Shown: piece by piece, positions 24,888 through 35,767 of the stretch
How positions within the stretch are numbered: the first letter of the stretch is position 1
How the letters are laid out: the number at the start of each line of letters is the position of its first letter
DNA from: Talinum fruticosum
Lineage: Eukaryota > Streptophyta > Magnoliopsida > Caryophyllales > Talinaceae
Direction: 5' to 3'
Length of the DNA stretch: 64,000 nt
NCBI GenBank assembly: GCA_021018815.1
Contig: JAITYX010000007.1
Coordinates: 4,527,001-4,591,000, forward strand
Notes under the pieces: generated by a model
Told to the model about the DNA's origin: nothing
The model's input: only the letters and a program-made list of their open reading frames with translations
Databases searched by the model: none
Made by a program: the position numbers and the translations under genes

Positions 24888-26379
24888 CGGACGATCTCCA
24901 ATCCTCCTCCATGATACTATTGTAAAGCTCCCAGGGTCTACTTTCTTGTTTTATCTCGCCTTATTTTGTACACTCATATAGTGGCTATGTAATATTTGAA
25001 GTCTTTAAACTTTTATGCCACCGACATGAGTGTCTTGTGTTTCACGAAGGGGATCTTAGATTCATTAACGTTCATGATTAACATTCTCTCGAAACACAAG
25101 TACGATATGCATTAGTACATATATATTAACCATTTACAATATAATTTGCAATACTAAGTTGAGATGTAGTTCGATTACCTGAATATCATTCCAAAGTTTG
25201 TCCTTAACGAAATCGGGGACGTCGACCCATTTTCACGTAGTTGATGTTCACGTGGAAGCGGGTTGCCCGCACCAACGTAGCTCATAAAGGGAGATTTATT
25301 CTCACCTACAACATTTCGTGGCTATCAAAATCGACCCATGTAAGAAGATTTGGATCGTTTCTACTCTGGACCAACTTCTCCTTGTTCATCATAGTTCGCC
25401 CCCTCGGTTTTTTATACTTTTGGAAGAATCCATTTTATACTTGCAAGAAATTATACAACTCTTATTTTCATAAATATTCTAATCCATTCAAAAATTTATA
25501 AGATTAATCTACAAAATTTTCTCTAAAACACTGCGAAATATAAGACTCCTAAATTACACTACTTTCGAGTCTAGATCTAAAATTAGTAAGTACTATGTAC
25601 ACTTTCAAGTTTCATGAAAATGCCGAAAATGACAAGGCAAACAATAATAGAATTAAAAACCCGCAATGGAATAGGAAAAATGCTAAAGATGAAGCGAAAG
25701 AGACTAACTTGGTGGTGCCCAGAAAGAAAAGTCGGCGAGAAAACTGCAGCCACGTGGAGAAAGTGAGGTCAGCGAGAGAGATGCAGCCACAACCGAAATA
25801 CGTGAAGAGAGTGAGTGGGGTGGAGTGCAAGCACGACCGGAAACCGCAGAGAGAATGAGTGGGAAGCCAATGGAAATCATCGGAAACCACCACCAAACGC
25901 AGAGAGAAGAGCAACCGAAGAGAGAGTGTGTAGGACTCGAGAGTGACAAAAGTGAGACTCGGTGTTGGCCGAGGTTTTTTTCTGCAGAACTTTAGACTAC
26001 GGTTCAATACCACGAACCGTCGTCTAAAGTCCTCGGACTACGGCTCTTTAACGAACCGTCGTCATATATACATCTATGACGAAGGTTCGAGTAAACAAAC
26101 TATGGTCTAAGTTCAGTAGTAACTTAAGACGACGGTTGTTTATGTTGAACCGTCGTCATATATACTTAAAAACCGTATTTTTTACGAAAATGCCACCGGT
26201 CCATTTTTAGGATGGTTTGTCCATTTAACCGTCATTAAAAACCCATGTTAAAAGTAGTTCTCGTAGTAGTGAAACTCTTTATTTTTGGAAAGTTTCTATT
26301 TTCGGCGAGTTATGTTTTTGTTAGGTTTTATTTTTGGTGCGGATTTCGGTTTCCTGGTTGGGAGCTCGACCTGGGCTTG

Positions 26380-26480
26380 GTCCGGCTGATAGAAAATTGG
26401 TTTGTGGACCGACCTAAAGCAAAGAAAATTGATTTTGTGGTGCTAAGGGGTTTTTGTGGTTTACTGGCTTCCATCACGCC
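26380..26480 (-). repeat. LTR-like fragment, copy 3 of 3
   Basis: On the minus strand this reads ..AAACCACAAAAACC..AGCACCACAAAATCAATTTTC..GGTCGGTCC, similar to the fragments at 2.5-2.77 kb and 20.58-20.76 kb. It lies between the two CACTA copies. Identity is moderate, so it is a weak call. Confidence 0.35.
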
Positions 26481-29004
26481 AAACGTAGTAAAAAGGCTAT
26501 CGAAAAAGAAAAAAATCACAAGCAATCGCTTTCTACCTTCACTCTTATCTCACTCTCTACTCTTGCTCTCGTCTCACTTACTCTCTCTTCGTCGTCATCG
26601 CAACTCTCTCCTCGCCTTCGTTGCCGTTTCGTTCCTACTTTTTGCTTATTGCTCTACTCTCAACTCTCGCTCTCGCCTCCGGCTGAGTAGTTGTTGCTCC
26701 CTCTCGCTCACTCTCGTCATCATCGCTTCGCCGGTATACAACTTCTCTCTTCCCTTTTTATTTTTTACTGTAATTGATTTTCTTTCGTAGTTTAGGGTTT
26801 CACCACTCTGCTATCGTCGCTCACTCTCTCTCGTAATTTAGGTTTTAGGGTTTCAACGAGTAGCATGCTAAATAGGGTTTAGGGCTTCACTACTCTTGCT
26901 CTCATTAACTTGGAGGAAAAAGAGAAACAAATTACTGGAGACCCAAAAAGGCTCTCTTCTCGGTTGGCCTTACTCGCTATCGGGGCAAGGTACCATATTT
27001 CTCCTTTGCTTTTTTCTTCGAGTATAATTGCTTGTTGTGACTTATATATTGTATAGATTTGAAGAAAAATTGTATACTATTGTCCAAAATGTGTTACGAT
27101 GATGAGGAAAGACTATTGTCTAGTTAGGTTCATGCCTAAGGGTGTCATGAAATTTAATTATTGAAGACCTCTCGGTAGATAACTTACACCGACGTGTGGT
27201 CGTTGAGTAATTAATTGTTGTTTGTTTTTGTTGTTTCGAATGAGGGCCATTATCCAGGGAAAATATCTACTTTTAAGGGAAACTCTATTCGTTTTTTTCC
27301 ATGATTATTCTTGATAGTTTAAGTTGTCTCTCAAGGTCTATAATTAGAACAATTCCTTGGCCTTTTGTTTTGTAACTTTAATTGTGATAATTGTGTTATT
27401 CTAATCAAACTGTGTTATTTAAATTATGTTATTCAAATTAAATTGTATTATTCTAATTAAACTATTGCGGTATAAAATGGATCCTTCCAAAGTTACAAAT
27501 AAGTTCGGAGGATGGACAACGATGAACAACGAGAAGTTGGCACGTAGCGGAGATGATCTAACTCTCCTATCTAGTTCCAATTAGACACGCACCGTAACCC
27601 AGTAGGTGAGCACGTAGCTCGCTTTATAAGCTATGTTAGTGCGGTAACCCACATACACATGAACATCAACTACGTAAATTGGATCACAATCCTAGATTCG
27701 GTTAAGGAAAACCTTTAGAATGATATACGGGTAAATGCACTATATCTCAACTTAAAATTGCAACTGTTGTAAATAGTTAATATTAATGCGTGGCATTCTT
27801 GTGTTTTATAAAACATTCAATTTGGACATTAACGAATCAGATCTCCCATTGGTGAAACACAAAAACCTCATGTCAATGGCGGAGAAATTCGAAACTTCAA
27901 ATCTCACATTGTTGATGTTTGGATCTCCAAGACAAGGGAGATCTCGACAAAAGGTAGACCCCGGGAGGTTTACAACTTCACAATCGAGGAAGATTGGAAG
28001 AATTTTGAAGCATATGTCTCCTCTTCGAATACAAGGTAATTTAACATTTGTTCTTTTTTTTATAAGTGTTATTTACCGGTATTTTTTAGAGTTAATTTCT
28101 TCATAATTTTTTTATATTTGTAGTCTTATTTACATATATTTTATTGTGTTAATTACTTGCACAAGCATGAGATGAAGCCAACCGGAAGAGGATTAAAAAC
28201 AATATGTATCCCCATACATGTCCTGTGGGGATACGCGAAGGTGGAAAAGAAGTTGCACAAGTAAAAGCTTGAACAATTTCAAAGTGGATCCGATGAAAGT
28301 GCTATCACATATCTTTCACAGCTCACTATCGAAAGGGACGAGTTGTGGGTCGACGGAAGAAAGAAAAATATGACACTTTTGTACAATAGAAGTACAATCT
28401 ATTGTGCATCGAATCGTGAGTTGTTTTTGGCTAATTCTTTATTTATTTTGAGAACTTGTCGGTTTTGATATTATAAATTGCCCAATGATAATTTATTATT
28501 TCCTTCTTACAGGAGTCTTTGTCATATACCTTGACTTCGAAGTCACCGACACCATGGGGATGAGAGACAAGTTAGCCTTGGCTCTACAAAGAAATGGATG
28601 AGCATCCTCGTCGTGTTCAAGCCATTGGTGGGAGGGTGGGGATACTTGAGAACTTTGGGGTTAGAAAGAAGCACCGGCGAAGTGGATATCGAGGCAATCA
28701 TTTCTCAACTAGAGTCTCAATTGTCCGCCCAAATGGAGTCTCAATGGCCGCCTAGATGGCTGCACGGATGGAAGAGATGCATGCCTAGATGAAGGCCTCG
28801 CTTCATGGTGTACTTAACCAAGATGGGCATCCCAGCACCCAAATGAAGTCCCAAATGTCTAGTTTTAAAGGGAAACTCTGTCCGTTTTTTTTTTTTTTAA
28901 GATTCTTGATAGTTTAAGTTATCTTTCAAGGGTTATCCTGTGATTCTAATTCTTATGCTAATTCTTAAAGTGCACACTAGCTTCTCATCACCCTCCCTTA
29001 GATC

Positions 29005-31986
29005 ACATTTGTAACACCCCTAGACCCACCCTAGGAGTATTACATGCCAGGGTCCCTAGGGAGGAACCCCTAAGGCTACTTATGATCTCAACTTGGGGTT
29101 AAAAACCCTTTCTTAGATTGACTGAAGCGCGGTTCTAGGTTTTCGAAGGTTTTTCGGAAATTTCGGCAGAGTTTCCTCTATAATATGGCTAATCCCATAG
29201 GCTTAAAGCCTTAACCCTACACGATTCGTAATCTTAAACTCAACGAGCCACACGCTCGGAGTAACACAACACGGACTCAACGAGCCATACGCTCGGAGTA
29301 TTCACATAGGGCTTTTACATTCATAATCAAAACTTAAGTTCACATACACCTATCTTTACAAGCCTAAAAACATAAAGTACATAATAAGTCCGGAGAAGTC
29401 CTATCCGTTGGCTCGCTTCTTCTAAAAGCCAAAAGCAACTCCAGGGAGTCTTAACTTTTGTACCTGAAATTTTGGTGAGGTCATGAGCTCCACTAGCCCG
29501 ATGAATAACCCAAACCCAACCCCGGGTTTCACTTTGCACATTAATTCATTAACAAACACACGTAAGTTCACAATTCATTCATAACATGCGATTCGGATCA
29601 TACATGCTTAAGACATGCGAGATTCTAAACTTACCAACTTGCCGAGAAACATAATGACGTTACTTACTCATGAATTCAATCAAACATACTTCATTCATCT
29701 TTCTAAGCAAGTACGTCATAGAATCATTCATCATGTAAATCATTTATCGCGTAAATCATTCATCAAGTAAGTCATTCATCACGTAATTCATATCTTGCTT
29801 CTTATCATATTAATTTCTTATGAAGTCGGGATTCATTCTTCTTCTCATTCTTCTTCTTAAGTTCAATCGTGCATTTCATAAATCATTAGTTCTTTCTTTC
29901 TTGTTCATCATGCACAATCATTCGTTTCTTCATATTGTAATTCTTTAAGTCTTTTTTGTTTCGAATGGAAAAAAGATTTATGTTCTGCTCTAAAGACCCA
30001 GTTCTTGGAGCCAAAACAATTCGTGGGCTCGGTTCTTGGAGGCATACAATTCGTGGCCTCGAGGCAGCCTCAACTACGAAAGACGCATACCGTCAATAAT
30101 TCTTGGAAGCAATTCAATTTGTGGCTTCGGGTTGACAGACACTTCTATGGCCATAGCTTCAAAGGGTTCTTTAATTTGTGGGGTCTTAGATCAATAACAC
30201 AATCCTTTCTCCCTTCTTTAGTTGTTTATGTTTCTTATTTTCTTATTATCTTCTCATTACTTATACATAAGATATACTTAATTCATATAATTCATGCTCA
30301 ACATGTTCATGCATAACTTCTTCAAAACAAGCAATTCACATAAGCAAGTTCCAACTCAAGTATAATCAATTCATTTCACATACGCATGCTTATGTCATTT
30401 ATAATCGATGTAATTCGGGATAAACACATAATCACATAAACATGTCAATTAGGATTTCTAATAAATGAACTCATCGTTTTCATGATCGTATATTATCGCG
30501 TATAGATGGTTTATGGTTCTATAACTTTCCTTAATCGATATATATCTTTTAATCTAGCCATATAGCTTCTTAAATTTCAGTTCTTAATTCAGTTACTCAT
30601 TTAGTTCCGATTTTGCTCAAAACAGAACATTTTCACTTAAAATTGCATATCTCCCAATCTACTCATCCAATGCAGACCAAATTTTACAGAAAATTTCCAT
30701 AAATTGCCACGAAGCTGCAATAAAATTTTCAGGAAATTTGGGCTACACATGAATTCACAGAAATTCGGACAGCATGCATAATTACTGAAAATCTGCACAT
30801 AAGTCATGAACTTAACTTTGTAATTTTTCCCCTAATTCTGTTCAAGCTAATCTCATCCAATTCTCAATAATCATGCTCAATAATACTTAAACATTACAAA
30901 TTCAGAACTAGATATCACATAATCACAACATGCTCTTTGATTCATGAGTTGCTAATTTAGTGAATTTAAGCCTTTAACTTCTTCAATTAAACATAAGGTT
31001 TCCAATTTCATACTTCAAATTCATGTTCAATCCATCTAATTCATTTTATTTTAGAGGATGAATTCAAATTACTCACCTTGAATTCTTAGAGGTTCTAAGA
31101 ATTTCAGTTTTGGAAGGTTTCGAATTGGGTTTCAATTTCGTTTCCTCTTTCCCTTTCTTCTTACGCCTCTCGGTCTCAATTCCTTGCTACTCTCTGCCTC
31201 CGCTTCGTCGTGGTTCTCTTTCTCGCTCCCTTGTTCTTCTCGCCCCTATTTCGCTTTCCGATTCCTCTCGGCTCTCTCGCTCTTCGCCTCTCACTTCGAG
31301 GTCTCGACCCCTCTCGTTCTTCCTCTCAATCTCTCGCTTTCTTTGTTCTGTCTCTCCTCTCACTTTCCTCTACTTTCGCTTCTTTCGTTCCCTTGTTTCT
31401 GGTTCTGCTCCTTCCTTCTTTCGCTCCCCCTTTCCTTTCTCCTTCATCCGGCGCCTGTCCTCGGGCCTGCCGTGCCCGCCGGTTGCTCGGTTTCCGGCGT
31501 TCCTCCCGCTCCCGCTCGCTTTGCTTCTCTCTCATGCGTTCTCCCTCTCTCGCTCTCCTCTCGTCTCTGCTTCTTTCGTTTTCCTCTTCTCCTCTTCCTC
31601 TCGTTCTTTTCTTCGATCTCGGTCCCACTATCTTTCCTCTTTTCCTAATTACACATAATGGGCTTGCTCGCCTAATTCTAATTGGACCCCAATGTCTTTC
31701 TTTACTTAATCTTTGACGACTCCTCCTCAAATGCCAGTAATCCCTTTTTCATTTCCCTTTCTTTTTCTTTTGATTTTTCTACTTTGCACCTTGACAAATT
31801 GGGCCCAACTTCAATTTCAATAGGCCTAATAAGCTAACCCATGCTCGGTTTTAGTATCGGGTTTTAATTTCGACTCGGAAAAATTCTAATTCATCTTAAT
31901 TTAATAATTTTGAATTTTTGACTTAACTTTTAATAATTTAATTCACTAGCAAGCAAACACCTGAAATTTCCGGGTCTTACAACATT
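29005..31986. mobile_element. 2,972-bp TG...CA unit with 5-bp TSD (probable solo LTR)
   Basis: The unit 29010-31981 begins TGTAACACCC and ends GGGTCTTACA, which are near-perfect inverted ends. ACATT flanks it on both sides (29005-29009 and 31982-31986). TG...CA ends with a 5-bp TSD and no internal coding domain fit a solo LTR of a long-LTR gypsy element; a non-autonomous LARD-like unit is also possible. Its first 300 bp match the start of the block at 19575, including AACTCAACGAGCCACACGCTCGG, a motif repeated twice here. A CT-rich stretch at 31.1-31.66 kb opens long frames in several phases, discussed as a finding. It sits inside the right CACTA copy. Confidence 0.75.
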
Positions 31987-33618
31987 ATAGCAATATGTAT
32001 TATTTACCCTATGCAGCCAGGTGCCGAGTCATTCATGGGGCACCGATCTTAGTTGATCGGTGAAGGTGAGGATGATAGCAGCTGTGTAAGGGAAAGGCAA
32101 TTGTGACTTTCCTATCCAATCACCGCATGTACACATTGTTGGTAAAGCGGTCAACACTTTTGTTGTTTGGCCCAAGAGTTTGGTCATCCTCTCTATGATA
32201 TTTTATTTGAAAATATTATATTATTTCTTGTTAATATCACGTATATATATTTCTAATTCATGTATTATGCTCCTCCCCGAACTAGGATGTCGTGGTCTAA
32301 GCCGAGAGTGGGAGGAAGGCCACTCCTATGTCCTTAGTTGGCACTAACAAGCATTCAGCAGCGATCATCATCCGGAGCGGTTAGTCCCCTCTCCAACCCA
32401 TTCACTAGTCACCTCGATTGTTGTTTTCTTCTACAAAGTTTTGTGAAGACTTTTCCGGAAGACAAAATATTCGAAATCAACGCATCAACTCACCTATTTG
32501 GGTTATTAGATGGGGACAATGATGAGATGACCGTATCGGTTTTCTTGGACGACATAATGCAATTTTCACAAATGTAAAAGATCAGCACAACTGCTATTAT
32601 GCTTGACATGATGTGAGTTACTATATATATAAGTTCATTTAACTGTTCATTTTCATTTCTAACTATATATGTATAATTAATATGTAATAGGTGGTTCAAC
32701 GAGATAGGAATCAAGTCTGTTCGGTTTCTCAATCCCGATGCCATTCAAGCATTAGGACACACAAATGAGATTTGATCCGAATTTATCTCGAACCTCATGA
32801 AAACGATGCGAAAAAATGTTACTTGGCACCATTCATTGAGGGGTAAGTGTAATAATAACTTAAATGGAGTTTTAATGGTTTAATAATTACATTGTTATAT
32901 ATGTTATTTGTGTCGGTGTAGATCATACTTGGATACTTGCTGCCATATTTATCCGAGGAGTAACATCGCGTATCGGCTTGATCCTCCGAGTTATCCCGTG
33001 AGGATATATATCAAAATAGTACTCAGCTTGTGAGTTCATTATTTACTCATTTTGTGCTTTTGTTAAGTATTTTCTATGTTGTATGTATGTCTTTATGATA
33101 TAAAAATACATGATCTTTATTTGAATTTTATTTCATGCAATTGAAAAATAGTGCTCTCATAATATATGGCTATTTGGCAAGCTTGAGAGACCCACATAAG
33201 GAAAAACTAATGTCAACTATTGTCCTCGTAAAGGTGAGGTTCTCTTGCTTAGCATTAAATTAGTTTTCATTTTCCGGTGAAATTACTTGCTACGTAACTA
33301 TTAGTTAATTCTCCACGTGTTTGGAATTTATTTTGATTCATTATAGTGCCACAAACAATCGAGGAACGTGGAGTGTGGCTTCTATATTCTCTAGTACATG
33401 AAAGAGATTGTGAACCAGTTGGATTTTGATGATCACAAATCCAATCCAAAAGAGGTACTTGCACCTGCACTTGTTACATTTATTTACACACGATTGTTTT
33501 TTCATTATTTGTTTGGTAAATTTTGTGATTTTTTAAGCTGTATAGCATACATGAAATATGAATTAGTTGTAAAACATGGTAGGTTGTTAGTTGTATATAT
33601 TCTAGAATATATTCTGGT

Positions 33619-33670
33619 TATATATATATATATTGAAACAGTTTGTATATATATATATATATATATATTG
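33619..33670. repeat. Two (TA)n arrays
   Basis: TATATATATATATA blocks at about 33619-33632 and 33647-33668 are separated by TTGAAACAGTTTG and followed by a near-copy, TTGAAATAGTTTG. This indicates a local duplication of array plus flank. Confidence 0.8.
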
Positions 33671-33830
33671 AAATAGTTTGTATCTTTGTGTAAATGCTTA
33701 TTGTGTATATTTTAGTTGTATAATTGTACGAGAGGGTACAAAAAATAAATAATATAAAAAAATGCAGACCTTTTACTAGGGTTCTTAACAAAAAAAAAAA
33801 ATTTGTTGTAATAGGTATAAAAATAAAATA

Positions 33831-33862
33831 TTACTACGGTTCTTAGGTAAGAACCGTAGTAA
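33831..33862. repeat. 15-bp-arm hairpin in CACTA subterminal region
   Basis: TTACTACGGTTCTTA (33831-33845) and TAAGAACCGTAGTAA (33848-33862) are exact inverted copies around a GG loop. They are the best pair of a set of CTACGGTT/AACCGTAG motifs, which in CACTA elements are TNPA-type binding sites. Confidence 0.8.
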
Positions 33863-34166
33863 AAAGTGGTTTCTCAAAATTTTGGCCAAAGAGAGGGGCT
33901 TTGGGCCTAGACCTATTACTACGGTTCCGGAAAAAGGACCATAGAAAAGATAAACTTATCACTACGGTTTTGTATCCGGAACCGTGTTATTTGATCATCT
34001 TTGACTGTTTTTCATCGTATGAATCATTGTAATATGTTTTCTTTTACTACGGTTAAGAATCGTAGTAAAAGATGGTCATATACTACTATGCCCGCATATA
34101 AGACACCTAATAACCGTAGTAAAAGGTCTTTTTCAACCGTAATAAAAGTTAATTACTGTAATAGTA

Positions 34167-35091
34167 AATAGTTGAGATATCAAACAAGGTTTGATACATA
34201 TCCGTACAAATCACAAAATGTACACTAATAACTACTTAAAATTACAACCTTAACAATCTCTATAAGGAAACAATTAGTGAAACCAAAAAAGCTACGGGTA
34301 AAGTTGGATGCAACTATCAATTTGTATTTAAAAAAGACTTGAACAAATTAGAACAAATCAAATAAACTTCATGCCTCATCATCATAACGTGGATTTGCAT
34401 CATTATTTCTATTGTGACAAAGAGGAGTGTTTGGTATGTTAGTTTTTGGTATTAATACTTCCGTTGTCATGGTGAAGAGGAGGATTTCTCGCTCCGGCGT
34501 TTATCAATAGTAATTTTATTTCCTTCATATTTGAAATTTTGACTTAGCAAGCCGAGCTAATCTATGACCTATGAGAATTGTCATTGAATGATCTACGTTT
34601 CAGAGTTATTTATTTTTAAATCCTTATTTGGGTAACTTTTAATTATAAATAATAATTCATACTTTAAAGATAATCAAATAATAGAAAAGACATTATATAA
34701 ATTAACAATAAAACATACCATCGATTACTAAAATGAACATTTTAAAATTGTAAAAATGAATGTAAGTACTATAATCAATTAATAATACACTAGCCAAAGT
34801 ATACCAATAATTCTTTTTTTTTCTGTTACGGAGGCTAACATTTCGAAAACAACCCCCCGACAGAAAAAAGGAAGAAAAAGGTTCCGCAAGCCTTCAACGA
34901 GTATAATGATCTCTGAATCTATAATAAGAACAAAAATTATACAGCTTTGGTCTTTAATTCTCCTCCAACTATTACGAAACTAATTTGCAATTTACAACTT
35001 CAACATAAGCTTCCATTTTAATTCAATTTCTTTTTCTTCTTTTTTTTCTCCCTGTATTCCCGATCGGGAGAATAAACAAATTGAACCAGCT
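34167..35091. other. Intergenic between CACTA end and NHL B
   Basis: This is AT-rich sequence without a recognisable gene. It would include the 3' UTR of NHL B; the palindrome TTCCCGATCGGGA lies at about 35058, some 30 bp beyond the NHL B stop codon. Confidence 0.5.
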
Positions 35092-35767
35092 TCAGACAGT
35101 GACGCTGCAGCTCTGGACAAGAGTATACCTAACAGCATTATCCCCCACCAAAACGCCGTTACTGGCGGCGTTAGTCCCAAACGGGATAATAGCCGGACAG
35201 CTGACGTGGATTCCGTAGGACTTGCTGGTAATAAAGTTCTTGAGCTTCCATTTGATCCTTCCATCAAACTTGATCGTGATATGAGTACCCCCAAACGAAC
35301 GATCCTGATTAAGCTGGTCCCCTATGAAGGGAGCAATAGGCACTGAGTCACCCCTGAGAAAGGGGACCAGATGGTCGTCTCCTTGGTGTCCTGAAAAGTT
35401 GGTGGGATAACCTCCGGAACGGTGATGGGCTGATCGCAATACGTAGCATAACCTTTCAGGCGGGTGTAGTAGATACCATCCTTGCTGTTCGGGTTTCGGG
35501 CCTTGACCGTGACCTGGATGGTGGAGGTGAGCTCGGCCGGCCCGGTTAGGTTCAAGGCGTAGACGGTGGCGTCCTCCAGGGTGAAATGGGGATGTGACGG
35601 CCGGTAAACGAGATATAGGATTAAGCTTGTCACGAGAGCCAGGACTACGACGCCTACTAGAAGTTTGAAGGCTAGGCATTTCTTGGCCTGGCCGAAGAAT
35701 TTTTGAATATTTTCGTGATGAGCTCGCCATAGCCTTCTTCGTGTTGGCCGCAGTCTTTTACCACCAT
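35092..35767 (-). CDS. NHL (NDR1/HIN1-like) protein B, frameshifted
   Basis: This is the second NDR1/HIN1-like LEA_2 protein gene, paralogous to gene A. I chose the start at 35767 because MVVKDCGQHEEGYGELITKIF carries the family KDCGxH opening. The frame breaks after about residue 22 at a five-T run on the plus strand (35700-35704). The next frame gives the membrane segment KLLVGVVVLALVTSLILYLV (about residues 35-54) and the LEA_2 core FTLEDATVYALNLTG, RNPNSKDGIYY, ATYCDQPITV and TTIWSPF. It breaks again next to a four-C run (35351-35354). The final frame has VPIAPFIGDQLNQDRSFGG, then RIKWKLKNFITSKSYGIHVSCPA and VRYTLVQSCSVTV with TGA at 35092-35094. One base in each run would give an open frame of about 225 residues. 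It is either a pseudogene or two sequencing errors. Role as for gene A: inferred membrane-anchored defence/stress protein. Confidence 0.85.

Larger units (their letters stand above)
21600..26271 (-). pseudogene. CACTA derivative, left copy
   Basis: The 5' terminus lies at 26271: on the minus strand it starts CACTACTACGAG. Subterminal repeats ACCGTCGTC and the inverse GACGACGGT occur between about 26014 and 26160, typical of CACTA (En/Spm) elements. On the minus strand there is a CT-rich leader (25.6-25.95 kb), then coding remnants VNINYV and VPDFVKDKLWNDIQ (25.17-25.27 kb). A Transposase_24/Ptta-type segment with a RKRIK..PY...RG.YAKLEE pattern lies at about 24.36-24.46 kb, and ..VADTIGRRDKLALA follows at 24.03-24.11 kb. 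A Ulp1-like cysteine peptidase segment SGSVECGFYTLQ is followed directly by a TAG stop (21.66-21.73 kb). The TNP2/TNPD transposase is absent, so this is a non-autonomous, decayed copy. The 3' end was not resolved and 21600 is approximate. A hAT MITE is nested at 22537-23061. Confidence 0.7.
26520..34166 (+). pseudogene. CACTA derivative, right copy
   Basis: This is a plus-strand relative of the left CACTA copy. A CT-rich leader (26.52-26.9 kb) precedes coding remnants: MDPSKVTNKFGGWTTMNNEKL at 27480, HMNINYVNW and LDSVKENL*NDIR (27.65-27.73 kb), and a Transposase_24/Ptta-type block (28.16-28.7 kb, including TIERDELWVDGRKK and GMRDKLALAL). After an insertion there is a DUF8039-like VGKAVNTFVVWPKSLV (32.13-32.2 kb), then THLFGLLDGDNDEMTVSVFLDDI (32.48-32.57 kb). 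Ulp1-like peptidase remnants RLDPPSYP and NVECGFYIL with the catalytic Cys (33.35-33.4 kb) follow; a TAG comes directly after ECGFYIL. The 3' part has CTACGGTT/AACCGTAG subterminal repeats (33.83-34.15 kb) and may end TAGTA at 34166, a mutated TAGTG. The 5' terminus is uncertain. No TNP2 transposase. Interrupted by 29010-31981. Confidence 0.7.

Noticed and set aside
25612..26013. 133-codon minus-strand frame in the CACTA leader
   Set aside because: It is CT-rich leader sequence before the first recognisable CACTA coding block. It is possibly transcribed but has no protein motif.
26245..26790. 181-codon open frame between the CACTA copies
   Set aside because: It spans an LTR-like fragment and a CT-rich leader and shows no domain. 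It is not supported as a gene.
31110..31730. Overlapping open frames of 182, 168, 154 (plus) and 134 (minus) codons
   Set aside because: They occupy the same CT-rich tract in several phases, are dominated by Ser/Leu/Phe/Arg, and lie inside a TG...CA unit. Low stop frequency from base composition explains them.
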